In this document: in pieces, positions 1-7,780 of the stretch
Numbering within the stretch: position 1 is the stretch's first letter
Layout: every line of letters starts with the position of its first letter
Assembly: GCA_021648185.1 (NCBI GenBank)
Contig: JAKITH010000005.1
Span: 1 to 22,294, forward strand
Direction: 5' to 3'
DNA from: Thiomicrorhabdus sp.
Lineage (GTDB): Bacteria > Pseudomonadota > Gammaproteobacteria > Thiomicrospirales > Thiomicrospiraceae
Length of the DNA: 22,294 nt
Notes under the pieces: model-generated
What the model was told of the DNA's origin: nothing
The model's database searches: none
What the model saw: only the letters and a program-made list of their open reading frames with translations
Position numbers and translations under genes: made by a program

Positions 1-363
1 GGTATCACCATGCAAAATAAGGTAGCTTTTGTCGTAAATCGTGATGCATTCAATATCGCTTAAGGGCTGAATGCCGGTGGCTTGCCAAAAGCGATCGCGC
101 ATTAAAAAATCACGATTTCCGTACTGTAAATAGATGGGTAGCCCTTGATCGGTTAACTGTTTAAACTGTTGAATGACTCTGACATACTGTTCTAAGCCAA
201 TGTCATCGCCTACCCACATTTCAAAAAGATCGCCAAGAATGTAAAGTGCGTCGGCCTGCGGTGCTTCATTTTGTAAAAACTTCTCAAAAGCTTGGTTGAT
301 TGGATGAGAGGGATCGGGCTGGAGGTGAATATCGGCAATGAATAGCGTATAAGGTTTTATCAT
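1..363 (-). CDS. lpxH: UDP-2,3-diacylglucosamine diphosphatase LpxH (5' part, runs off left edge)
   Basis: Translating the minus strand from the ATG at 363 gives 121 uninterrupted codons that reach the window edge, beginning MIKPYTLFIADIHLQPD. Calcineurin-like phosphoesterase motifs appear in the LpxH order: the metal-binding AD-H (DIHL) near residue 11, GDLFE-WVGDD around residues 44-53, GNRDF around residue 82, and HGD at the edge. LpxH hydrolyses UDP-2,3-diacylglucosamine to lipid X, the fourth step of lipid A synthesis, at the inner face of the inner membrane. The family is about 240 residues, so roughly half is present. It lies downstream of ppiB on the same strand, as in E. coli (lpxH-ppiB-cysS), but a terminator separates the two, so it may have its own promoter in 364-417. 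The ribosome-binding site is weak (AGGG). Confidence 0.93.
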   Translation of the reverse strand, partial: MIKPYTLFIADIHLQPDPSHPINQAFEKFLQNEAPQADALYILGDLFEMWVGDDIGLEQYVRVIQQFKQLTDQGLPIYLQYGNRDFLMRDRFWQATGIQPLSDIECITIYDKSYLILHGDT

Positions 364-417
364 GCCCTAAATTCTAGCAGTGTTTAAAGGGAGGGGGGGA
401 GAAAATGTTTAAGAGTG

Positions 418-441
418 AAAAAAAGGCGATTCAGAATCGCC
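418..441 (-). terminator. Rho-independent terminator after ppiB
   Basis: On the minus strand a perfect 7-bp stem (GGCGATT, loop CTG, AATCGCC; 425-441) is followed at once by seven T (the A7 run at 418-424). It lies 26 bases past the ppiB stop codon and before lpxH, so it should end the cyclophilin transcript. Confidence 0.85.
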
Positions 442-466
442 CTATGAAGCTTGTTATGAAGTGATA

Positions 467-970
467 TTAATCTTCGATTAAGGTTGTTTTGGTAATCAGA
501 ATATCTTCAACAGGGACGTCTGAATGGCCGCGTCGAGTAGTTGTTTCAACGCCTGACATGGCATCAACAACATCCATTCCATCAACCACTTTACCAAATA
601 CCGCGTAGCCCCAGCCTTGTGGGTTTTTACCTGTATGATCTAAAAAACTGTTGTCTTTTAAATTGATGAAGAACTGAGTGGTGGCGGAGTGTGGGTCGCC
701 CGTACGGGCATACGCTAAGGTACCGCGTTCATTTTTTAAACCATTATCGGCTTCATTTTCAATGGGTGCGCCAGACTCTTTTTCTTCCATTCCTGCAAGC
801 ATGCCTCCACCCTGTGCCATAAAGTTTGGAATGATTCGGTGAAATAGGGTGTCGTTAAAAAATCCATCCATGACGTAATGTTTAAAATTTTCAGTACCAA
901 TAGGTGCTTTTTCGTCTTCTAATTCAACGGTGATATCACCCATTGTGGTACTAATAATAATTTTTGACAT
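467..970 (-). CDS. ppiB: Cytosolic cyclophilin-type peptidyl-prolyl cis-trans isomerase B
   Basis: This 167-residue protein is essentially one cyclophilin domain with no signal peptide, matching cytosolic PpiB (about 164 residues). It catalyses cis-trans isomerisation of Xaa-Pro bonds during folding. Active-site signatures are visible: [13 protein letters not shown] (catalytic Arg near residue 45), the ATTQFFINL strand and the [10 protein letters not shown] segment carrying the Trp of the cyclosporin pocket. The ATG at 970 has a good ribosome-binding site (AAAGGA). The neighbours support the call, because lpxH, ppiB and cysS are adjacent in enteric bacteria. It lies 62 bases downstream of the exported paralogue and is probably co-transcribed with it. 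A terminator follows its stop codon. Confidence 0.95.
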   Translation of the reverse strand: MSKIIISTTMGDITVELEDEKAPIGTENFKHYVMDGFFNDTLFHRIIPNFMAQGGGMLAGMEEKESGAPIENEADNGLKNERGTLAYARTGDPHSATTQFFINLKDNSFLDHTGKNPQGWGYAVFGKVVDGMDVVDAMSGVETTTRRGHSDVPVEDILITKTTLIED

Positions 971-1032
971 GCTGTTTTCCTTTATTCAGTGGTTCTGTTT
1001 TTGTAACGATTTAGGGGGTAGCTTCGTCGTTA

Positions 1033-1632
1033 CTATTTAATTTGGCGTGCTTTGATGATGGTCACGGTCTCTCTTGGTACATCAATCATCCCTTTGGTTT
1101 TTCCAGTAGGGGAGGTGCGAATTTTATTAATGGTTTTCATGCCTTTAATCACGCGACCAAAAACGGCATAGCCCCACGCACGATTGGTTTTTTCACGAAA
1201 ATCTAAAAAGCTGTTTTTAGAGACGTTAACAAAAAACTGTGCGGTGGCTGAGTGAGGATCACTGGTACGTGCCATGGCAACGGTTCCTACCGTGTTGCGT
1301 AATCCATTGTCCGCTTCGTTAGCGATGGGTTCACGAGTGGTTTTTTTGCTCATGTCAGCCGTAAAGCCTCCTCCTTGCACCATAAAATTTGGGATTACGC
1401 GGTGAAAAATAGTACCGTCGTAAAAGCCATCATTCACATAGGTTAGAAAGTTTTTAACGGTATTGGGGGCTTTGTCTGGGTAGAGTTCGATAATAAACGT
1501 CCCTAAATTGGTTTCAAACAGTACTTGAGGGTTCTCTTTTGCCGTTACAGGTTCCGATTCGGCAAATGCTGAGGTCGAAAGAAAGAGTGCGAGTGCCGCA
1601 AGTTTTAGGGCTAAAAATAGGCGTCTTGTCAT
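1033..1632 (-). CDS. ppiA: Exported cyclophilin-type peptidyl-prolyl cis-trans isomerase (PpiA-like)
   Basis: This 199-residue cyclophilin carries an N-terminal Sec signal peptide: TRR, then a hydrophobic stretch to about residue 22, with likely cleavage after AFA at residue 24. A periplasmic site of action follows from that. The domain holds FHRVIPNFMVQGG, ATAQFFVNV and WGYAVFGRV, so the catalytic Arg and the Trp of the pocket are present. It is clearly a paralogue of the adjacent ppiB: both share long identical stretches such as EADNGL and DPHSAT. The C-terminus (IDVPRETVTI) also matches the partner's. The ATG at 1632 follows a good AAAGGAT ribosome-binding site. The gene is first in a two-gene minus-strand unit and divergent from cysS. 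The symbol rests on family and location; strict orthology to E. coli ppiA is not shown. Confidence 0.9.
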   Translation of the reverse strand: MTRRLFLALKLAALALFLSTSAFAESEPVTAKENPQVLFETNLGTFIIELYPDKAPNTVKNFLTYVNDGFYDGTIFHRVIPNFMVQGGGFTADMSKKTTREPIANEADNGLRNTVGTVAMARTSDPHSATAQFFVNVSKNSFLDFREKTNRAWGYAVFGRVIKGMKTINKIRTSPTGKTKGMIDVPRETVTIIKARQIK

Positions 1633-1755
1633 TATTTGATCCTTTATTTTGAGTTACAATAGTCGCATTTTAACATTTAGAGAAGTTTTTTTACGACTCT
1701 TTTTTTACTACTCTTTTAGGCCGAAATTTCGCTGATATTCTGCCTAACTTTTCAG

Positions 1756-1785
1756 CGCTATATATATTTTCGCTATACATATTTT
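1756..1785. repeat. 15-bp tandem duplication in the cysS upstream region
   Basis: Two head-to-tail copies of CGCTATAYATATTTT (1756-1770 and 1771-1785) differ at one base. A partial third copy (CATATTTTA) follows. Each copy contains a TATAYA block that could act as a -10 element, so the duplication may give tandem promoters or spacing changes ahead of cysS, which starts at 1807. The promoter reading is inference. Confidence 0.75.
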
Positions 1786-1806
1786 CATATTTTAATAGGA
1801 CGTTAC

Positions 1807-3174
1807 ATGAGTTTGCACATTTATAATACAGAAATCCGTCAAAAAGAGGCCTTTACCCCCATTAACCCAAATAAAGTCGGTATGTATGTTTGTGGTATTA
1901 CGGTGTATGACTTGTGTCATATTGGGCATGCTCGTGTGATGGTGGTGTTTGATACGGTGGTGCGCCATTTACGTCATTTAGGGTATTCGGTTAATTATGT
2001 GCGAAACATCACCGATATTGATGACAAAATCATTAAACGTGCGTTAGAAAATAGTGAGTCCATTCAGTCGTTAACAGAGCGAATGATTACGGAAATGCAC
2101 GCCGATGAAGCGGCAATGAATGTATTGCGCCCTGATGAGGAGCCGAAAGCCACGGAGTACATGGGCGAAATTAAGCAGATGATTGAAACATTGGTGCAAA
2201 AAGGGTTTGCGTACCCTGCGGCCAATGGCGATGTGTATTTTAAGGTAAAGTCGTTTGAAAAATACGGCCGATTATCGGGTAAAAATCTTGAGGATCTTGA
2301 AGCGGGTGCGCGTGTCGAAGTGAACCTTATTAAACAAGACCCTATGGATTTTGTGTTGTGGAAAGCGTCTAAAGAGAATGAGCCTGCTTGGGAGTCAGAG
2401 TGGAGCAAGGGACGTCCGGGTTGGCATATTGAATGTTCAGCGATGGCAACCAAGTGCTTAGGCAATCATTTTGATATTCATGGGGGGGGAATGGACTTAT
2501 CGTTTCCACATCATGAAAATGAGATCGCCCAGTCGGAGTGTGCTACGGGAGAGCAGTATGTAAACACTTGGATGCACTGTGGCTTTGTGAGAATTGATGA
2601 TGAAAAAATGTCAAAATCACTGAATAACTTTTTCACCATTCGAGAAGTGCTTAAGGTGTTTCATCCCGAAGTGATTCGTTATTTTTTATTAGCCAGTCAT
2701 TACCGTAGCCCTGTGAACTATTCGCAAGAGAACTTAGAGGCTGCACGTGCGAGTGTCGGGCGTTTATATTCGGCCATTGAGCTAGTCCCTCCTGCAAACG
2801 CCACGCAGGGAACCCCTTTTGAAGCCGAATTTATGGCGGTGATGAATGATGATTTTAATACGCCAAAAGCGATGGCGGTACTGTTTGATTTGGCGAAAGA
2901 GGTCAATAAATCAAAAGACGCTGGCTTGGCAGGATTATTGGTGCAACTCGCCAATCAAATTGGATTATTAGAACAAGATGCCAGTAGCTTCTTTAAATCG
3001 CAACCCAGCGAGTCGGAGTTAACGGATGAAGCCATCGAGCAACTGATAGTGGAGAGAAAAGAGGCCAGAGACAATAAAGATTTTGCACGTTCTGACGAGA
3101 TTAGAGACCTGCTCAGTGCGCAAGGGATTGAGTTGTTAGATTCGCCAACGGGAACCACTTGGCGTAAGTCATAA
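1807..3174 (+). CDS. cysS: Cysteinyl-tRNA synthetase
   Basis: At 455 residues this matches the usual length of the class Ia enzyme, which attaches cysteine to tRNA-Cys in the cytosol using ATP. The HIGH signature is HIGH at residues 38-41 (CHIGHAR). The zinc-binding Cys29 (YVCG) pairs with GWHIECSAM and the FPHHENE histidine/glutamate site. KMSKS appears as [10 protein letters not shown] in the second half. The C-terminal anticodon-binding helical domain ends in the usual [10 protein letters not shown]...[13 protein letters not shown] pattern. The ATG is preceded by AGGA. Residues 226-228 (HGGGMDL) are encoded through an eight-G run at 2482-2489; the reading frame is intact, so no frameshift is implied. 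Confidence 0.97.
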   Translation: MSLHIYNTEIRQKEAFTPINPNKVGMYVCGITVYDLCHIGHARVMVVFDTVVRHLRHLGYSVNYVRNITDIDDKIIKRALENSESIQSLTERMITEMHADEAAMNVLRPDEEPKATEYMGEIKQMIETLVQKGFAYPAANGDVYFKVKSFEKYGRLSGKNLEDLEAGARVEVNLIKQDPMDFVLWKASKENEPAWESEWSKGRPGWHIECSAMATKCLGNHFDIHGGGMDLSFPHHENEIAQSECATGEQYVNTWMHCGFVRIDDEKMSKSLNNFFTIREVLKVFHPEVIRYFLLASHYRSPVNYSQENLEAARASVGRLYSAIELVPPANATQGTPFEAEFMAVMNDDFNTPKAMAVLFDLAKEVNKSKDAGLAGLLVQLANQIGLLEQDASSFFKSQPSESELTDEAIEQLIVERKEARDNKDFARSDEIRDLLSAQGIELLDSPTGTTWRKS

Positions 3175-3182
3175 TCTGTTCT

Positions 3183-3230
3183 ATTTTTACCCCCCCTCTT
3201 CTTATATCGAATTAGGGGGGGATAAAATAT
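3183..3230. terminator. Probable bidirectional terminator with a C7/G7 stem
   Basis: Between convergent cysS and slt, seven C (3190-3196) face seven G (3215-3221) across an 18-base loop. After a 2x2 mismatch the flanking A/T bases (TATTTT on the left, AAAATA on the right) also pair. GC stem plus A/T flanks on both sides fits a terminator usable from either strand. The pure C7/G7 stem is unusual. The same motifs recur elsewhere in the window (see findings), so it might instead be a repeat element. Confidence 0.5.
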
Positions 3231-3231
3231 T

Positions 3232-5250
3232 CTAGGGATGTTTTGGGTCTGTTTTCTGGATAGGACTTCCGCCAATATCAGGCATGACGTCGCTTAAACG
3301 TTCATATTTCTGCGTGAGCAGTGATTTAAAAAGGGTTGTATATTCTAAAACCGCTTTGACATAGGCGCGAGTCTCGCTGAAGGTAATGGAGTCTATCCAT
3401 TGATCGGCGGGGAGAGAGTGGCTTTCAGATACCCAGTGATCCACTCGGTTAGGGCCTGCGTTGTAGGCTGCCGTGGCTAATACTTTATTGCCTTGGTACT
3501 TTTGATTTAAATACTTTAAATAGGCACTTCCCAGCTCAATATTGTTTTCTGCTTGAGTTAACTTTTTATAAGAAAGGTTGCCTGAACCTATTTTTTTACT
3601 CATATATTTAGCGGTTTTCGGCATAATTTGCATCAGTCCTGTTGCGCCAACGGGCGATTTTATATCGACTGAAAACGCACTTTCACGGCGCATAATGCCG
3701 TAGATCCAAGCGGGATCAATGTTGTTTTTTTCTGCATGTTGCATTACCGGTTCTTTGTAGGGGGTTGGAAAGCGTAAGTGCAAATCGTTCCACTTTTTGG
3801 CTTTGCCCATAGAGCGAATGGCTTGCGCGTGTTGCTCCCACTGATTAGCCAATACTCCGACGACATACAGTTCATCTTTATCAACTTTATTCAGCAGTTG
3901 ATACCACTCTCTTTTGGTGCTAAGAGGCCAGTCAATGGCTAGGAGTTCTTGAATTCGCTGTAGTTCTGGGTATTTTTTAATGAGGGTAGCAGTACTCACT
4001 TTTTTAATGGGATTGGGATTAAATTGATAGGGTAAATTTAAACGGTCGGCCGATAAGAAGGCATAGTAATTTCGTTTGTTTGCCAGCTTACGGTAGAGGG
4101 CATGGGCGGGTTTTATTTGCTGGGTGGCTTCAAGCGCTCGGGCTTTCCAATATACCCATTGGTTTTTTTCTTGATCTTTTGTGGGCATGAGTTCAATGGT
4201 GTCCAGTAGGTCAAGCCAGTTGGATTGTTTGAGTGCAATTTGTGCTTGCCAGCGTAACGTCTCTTCTGTTTTATGACCATTGGTGTTCACGTCATTTAAA
4301 AGAGCCCTAGCTTGTGGAGCATAACGATAAGCCGTTCTCAGTGCGATTTTTCGATTTAACGTCAAGTATTGATCGCGGTTTAAACCGTACTGTTTATAGT
4401 ATTTATCAAGTGATTTTTTAGCCAATGTGGCATTTTTTGAGGCCAAATACCGCACGCCCTGAGTGAAAATCTTTTTACGAATAGGGGGGGATAAAAAATT
4501 AGGCAACGGCTTGGCAACCAAGGCTGGTTGGCGGTAGACTTTGAGCCAGTATTGCAACATTTTTTGCTCTTTTTTAGAGAGGTCTTTGCTGAGTGTTTTG
4601 GCTAATGATATTTTGCGTTTATTCATGGCTAAGCTAATGCGATTCCAGACCATGGTGCCGGTAAGTTGCTTGTTTTTTCTTAAAAGCGTATCTAAGGGGC
4701 GGCAGGCTGAGCTTAATCCTGTGCTGTTTTCCCAGATGGGTTTGGCGTGTTTTAACGCGGTTTTAAGCTGGTCTCGATTTGCAAGTGCTTGGATGTTGTA
4801 GCATTGAAGGGTGAGGTTTTTTTGGGGAGTATACTCTTCTAAATAAGTAGTCCAATACCCGATTTTAGCCAGATGTCTGAGCCATTTTTGGTAGAGTTTA
4901 CGACTTAAATAACCGTTGTTCTCATCAGCAATAAACTGCTTAATGAGGTATTTTGGCGTGTCTTTAAAGTTACGTCGATAGTCGTGATACAGCACGTAGG
5001 GATAGAGAGAATAGCCTTTTAATTGACGCTTATAGCGTGCGATGGCTTTTCGATCACCCTGTAGAACCGCTTCGTAGGCATTTAAAAAGTCTTGTTGTGA
5101 TGAGGTAAGGGGTTTATTTTGAGCGTAGATTGAAGAAGAGCAGGCGAATAAAAATGAGATGAATAAAATCCCCCCCCCTATGGAATTTAAAATACCTTTA
5201 AACAGGCGAGGGGGTGAGCACCTTTGAGCGTGCTTTATCAATGAGATCAT
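3232..5250 (-). CDS. slt: Soluble lytic murein transglycosylase (Slt70 family)
   Basis: The protein has 672 residues, close to Slt70 (about 645). It cleaves the MurNAc-GlcNAc bond of peptidoglycan to give 1,6-anhydro products in the periplasm. The N-terminus carries a signal peptide with basic residues before a hydrophobic core at about 25-37 and likely cleavage after IYA. A long alpha-helical superhelix (U and L domains) rich in Arg, Lys and Trp follows. The SLT catalytic domain starts near residue 505: AWIYGIMRRESAF with catalytic Glu523, GATGLMQIMP, and the AAYNAGPNR motif. It starts 17 bases after the mltD stop and so probably ends a gloB-mltD-slt operon. The odd feature is a nine-G run at codons 25-27 in the signal peptide. 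Starting downstream of the tract would remove the signal, so ATG 5250 is the sensible start. Confidence 0.93.
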   Translation of the reverse strand: MISLIKHAQRCSPPRLFKGILNSIGGGILFISFLFACSSSIYAQNKPLTSSQQDFLNAYEAVLQGDRKAIARYKRQLKGYSLYPYVLYHDYRRNFKDTPKYLIKQFIADENNGYLSRKLYQKWLRHLAKIGYWTTYLEEYTPQKNLTLQCYNIQALANRDQLKTALKHAKPIWENSTGLSSACRPLDTLLRKNKQLTGTMVWNRISLAMNKRKISLAKTLSKDLSKKEQKMLQYWLKVYRQPALVAKPLPNFLSPPIRKKIFTQGVRYLASKNATLAKKSLDKYYKQYGLNRDQYLTLNRKIALRTAYRYAPQARALLNDVNTNGHKTEETLRWQAQIALKQSNWLDLLDTIELMPTKDQEKNQWVYWKARALEATQQIKPAHALYRKLANKRNYYAFLSADRLNLPYQFNPNPIKKVSTATLIKKYPELQRIQELLAIDWPLSTKREWYQLLNKVDKDELYVVGVLANQWEQHAQAIRSMGKAKKWNDLHLRFPTPYKEPVMQHAEKNNIDPAWIYGIMRRESAFSVDIKSPVGATGLMQIMPKTAKYMSKKIGSGNLSYKKLTQAENNIELGSAYLKYLNQKYQGNKVLATAAYNAGPNRVDHWVSESHSLPADQWIDSITFSETRAYVKAVLEYTTLFKSLLTQKYERLSDVMPDIGGSPIQKTDPKHP
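5170..5178 (-). repeat. G9 homopolymer inside the slt signal-peptide coding region
   Basis: Nine consecutive C on the plus strand are nine G in the slt message, encoding Gly25-Gly27. Tracts of this length are prone to slipped-strand mispairing in bacteria. A gain or loss of one base would frameshift slt before the mature protein begins. Confidence 0.85.
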
Positions 5251-5267
5251 TTTAAGTGATTAATGCC

Positions 5268-6914
5268 CTAAATTGGAATTTTTAAGAGTTGTCCTGGTTT
5301 TAAGTAGGCCTTGGTAGATAAGTTATTATACTTGGCTAGCACGTTGGTTGAGATGCTATTTTTTTGAGCAATTCTCCAAAGACTGTCTCCCGCTTTTATT
5401 TTGTAGTGTGCGTAGGCGGGTGTTTTTGGAGTGGCTTGAGATTGCCAAATTGTGAGCTTCATGCCCAGTTTAAGAGTGGTGGAAGGAGATAGGTTATTCC
5501 AACGACTTAAGTTTTTTACACTGGTGTTGTAAGCACGAGCAATGCGCCACAGTGAATCACCCGAGCGGACGATATGTGTTTTTTGAGTGGCCGTTGGCTG
5601 ATTTGCAAGCTGATTTGTATCTGGTGATTGAGCGTTGCGAGGAATTGGAATTAATAAGGTTTTTCCAGCACGAATTCGATGGCTTTTTAGCTTGTTGAGT
5701 TTTTTAATCTCTTGTTGTGACGTTTTATAATGGTACGCGATCACACTTAAGCTTTCTCCTTGCTTAATGGTGTGCTTTTTCCATTGAATATTAAACAACT
5801 CTTGGTTAGAGGCAATAACATGCTGAAATTTAGCGACTTTATCCAGCGGGAGTAAAATTTGATACTTTCCATCGGGAGGTGTTATTTGAGATAAATACCC
5901 TGCATTCAGTTGCTTAAAGGTGGATTCAGATACCTGCGCCAATTGAATGGCTTTTGTTAAGTGAATTTGTTTAGGCAGTGCAACGGCGGCAAAAAAGGGG
6001 GCGTTCTCTATTGGCTCCAACTCAGCATTAAAGTGATCAAAATGATTAATAATATGAGATACCGCTAACAGTTGGGGTACATAATTTTGCGTCTCTTTGG
6101 GCAGGTAAGGTTGAATATCCCAATAACTCGGCTGTGCTGTTGGCTGAGACTGTTTTTTCTGGTATTTACGAATCGCTTTTCGAATCGTGCCGGGGCCGGC
6201 ATTATAAGAGGCTAACGCTAAGAGCCAGTCGTTATTGTTCATTTTATAGAGGGATTGCAAGTAGTCCAGTGCCGCTTGAGTGCTTTTAATCACATCTTGA
6301 CGGCCATCGTACCACCCGTTTTGCTCAAGTCCGTACATGCGACCAGTACTCGGAATAAACTGCCATAACCCGCCGGCCTCTTTGTGTGAACGAGCGGTGG
6401 GTTGAAAACCACTTTCAATGATTGGCAGTAAAGCGATTTCGTAAGGCATCTCTCTGAGTTGCACTTGGCTTAGAATGTAGTGCAAATAGGGTTTGGCACG
6501 CTGACTGACAGTTTTTAAATAGTTGGGTTTTTTGCTGAAAGAGTCAATGTGTGCGTTGTATCGTCCTAAGTGCTCAATTGAGAGATGAAACTGGTGTTGC
6601 ATCTCTTGCCAAATAATAGGATGAAAAGTACGATTGATATCTGATTGATGTTGTGATTCAGAGGTCACATCCAGTGTGCTTTTATAAGGTTTATTTTTTG
6701 TGTAAAAAGGGCTGGATGGGGGAGTGATAAGAGTGGGCTTAAAGGTATGCTGTGACTCTTCGGTAGATGTTTTTGGTTTAGGCGGCTCATAAGATATCAA
6801 TGGTAAGGAGACACAGCCAGACAGAAAGACTGAGCTGCATAAACCGGTTAAAGCATATAAACTAAGTCGTATTTTAGGCATAGGGAAAAATATTTTTTTA
6901 AAAAGTAAAGTCAT
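5268..6914 (-). CDS. mltD: Membrane-bound lytic murein transglycosylase D with three LysM domains
   Basis: From ATG 6914 the protein has 548 residues. A lipoprotein signal peptide ends in the lipobox FLSGC (Cys34), so it should be lipid-anchored facing the periplasm. The SLT catalytic domain holds YEIALLPIIESGF with the catalytic Glu167, AGGLWQFIPSTGR, and LASYNAGPGT. Three LysM peptidoglycan-binding modules occupy the C-terminal third, two with SGDSLWRIA or AGDSLWRIA; the protein ends on the last one. E. coli MltD also has an SLT domain followed by LysM. The frame is open upstream to a GTG at 6965 that overlaps gloB, and ATG 6881 is also possible. No site has a clear ribosome-binding site. 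I chose 6914 because it lies 16 bases after the gloB stop and leaves a normal-length signal peptide. The mltD-gloB pairing is conserved in enteric bacteria. Confidence 0.93.
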   Translation of the reverse strand: MTLLFKKIFFPMPKIRLSLYALTGLCSSVFLSGCVSLPLISYEPPKPKTSTEESQHTFKPTLITPPSSPFYTKNKPYKSTLDVTSESQHQSDINRTFHPIIWQEMQHQFHLSIEHLGRYNAHIDSFSKKPNYLKTVSQRAKPYLHYILSQVQLREMPYEIALLPIIESGFQPTARSHKEAGGLWQFIPSTGRMYGLEQNGWYDGRQDVIKSTQAALDYLQSLYKMNNNDWLLALASYNAGPGTIRKAIRKYQKKQSQPTAQPSYWDIQPYLPKETQNYVPQLLAVSHIINHFDHFNAELEPIENAPFFAAVALPKQIHLTKAIQLAQVSESTFKQLNAGYLSQITPPDGKYQILLPLDKVAKFQHVIASNQELFNIQWKKHTIKQGESLSVIAYHYKTSQQEIKKLNKLKSHRIRAGKTLLIPIPRNAQSPDTNQLANQPTATQKTHIVRSGDSLWRIARAYNTSVKNLSRWNNLSPSTTLKLGMKLTIWQSQATPKTPAYAHYKIKAGDSLWRIAQKNSISTNVLAKYNNLSTKAYLKPGQLLKIPI

Positions 6915-6930
6915 TTTTTTATCGTATTTT

Positions 6931-7707
6931 TTAGGTTCTTTTGTCGTATTGGTCTTTCCAATCACGTAGGGTTTTAAATAAGCTGGCGGGCGTATTGTCT
7001 GCCCCCCGTTTTAACAGTTGGGCTTTAATCTCTGGGCAATCAAATCGTAAAAAAGGATTGGTCTCTTTTTCCGTTTTTAATAAGCCAAGTGCCTGTGTTT
7101 GAATGGCTGGGTAGTGAATGTTTAAACACGCTAAACGTTGCTGAAGTGCCGTATTCCCAGGTTCAACCTGAATGGCAAATTTTAAATTATCTTCAGTGTA
7201 TTCATGGGCGCAATAAAAGGGGGTTTCGTCGGGCAGTGTTCTAAGCGTGAGTAAACTTTGACTGAATTCCTCAACGGTTCCACCTAAAAGACGCCCGCAG
7301 CCCGCCGTAAATAACGTATCTGCGCAAAATAGAGCCTGTTTATTGTAATAACTAATATGATCGGGCGTATGGCCAGGTGTATCCAATACCGTTAAGATAA
7401 AGTCCTTAAAAAGAGAGACGGTATCGCCCTCTTTAAGCCGTACTTGAATGGCTGGATTGTCTGTTTTTTGGGGGCCATATACGGAGGAATTTGGATAGGC
7501 TTGCTGTAATGCGGGGATGCCATCTACGTGATCAAAGTGATGGTGAGTGATTAAAATACCCTGCAATGTTAAACGATGTTGTTTCAAAAAATCAATGACT
7601 TGTTGTGACTCACCTGGATCAACGACCCAAGCCCTAGAATCTTGGTAAAGAATCCATATATAGTTATCATAGCTGCCCACAAGGGCAGGAATTCCAGTAA
7701 TAGTCAT
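6931..7707 (-). CDS. gloB: Hydroxyacylglutathione hydrolase (glyoxalase II)
   Basis: This 258-residue metallo-beta-lactamase-fold enzyme matches the usual glyoxalase II length. It hydrolyses S-D-lactoylglutathione to D-lactate and glutathione, the second step of methylglyoxal detoxification, in the cytosol. The binuclear metal motif is THHHFDH at residues 54-60, followed by TPGHTPDH, the FCADTLFTAGCGR strand carrying the bridging Asp, and CAHEYTEDN. The C-terminal glyoxalase II helical domain (ENPFLR-like TNPFLRFD, then the tail) separates it from the ETHE1-type relative found at 9827. Divergent from the YafS-like methyltransferase and upstream of mltD, this is the enteric gene order. Confidence 0.95.
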   Translation of the reverse strand: MTITGIPALVGSYDNYIWILYQDSRAWVVDPGESQQVIDFLKQHRLTLQGILITHHHFDHVDGIPALQQAYPNSSVYGPQKTDNPAIQVRLKEGDTVSLFKDFILTVLDTPGHTPDHISYYNKQALFCADTLFTAGCGRLLGGTVEEFSQSLLTLRTLPDETPFYCAHEYTEDNLKFAIQVEPGNTALQQRLACLNIHYPAIQTQALGLLKTEKETNPFLRFDCPEIKAQLLKRGADNTPASLFKTLRDWKDQYDKRT

Positions 7708-7726
7708 ATCGAAGAAACAGCACAGT

Positions 7727-7753
7727 TGTTATAATTTGGAGTATTTTATACTC
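7727..7753 (+). promoter_or_regulatory. Extended -10 promoter and palindrome ahead of the methyltransferase gene
   Basis: TGTTATAAT at 7727-7735 is a perfect -10 hexamer with an upstream TG extension. No good -35 is seen, as is common for extended -10 promoters. Just downstream, GAGTAT-TTT-ATACTC (7739-7753) is a perfect 6-bp inverted repeat placed near the expected start of transcription, so it could be an operator. The same TTGTTATAAT string occurs ahead of hrpA. Confidence 0.55.
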
Positions 7754-7780
7754 AATCCATTTGGAAGTGCAGGATTTTAA

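Noticed and set aside
2482..2489. G8 in cysS as a phase-variation tract.
   Set aside because: The gene is essential, and the tract falls on the conserved HGGGMDL motif, so it is explained by adjacent glycine codons.
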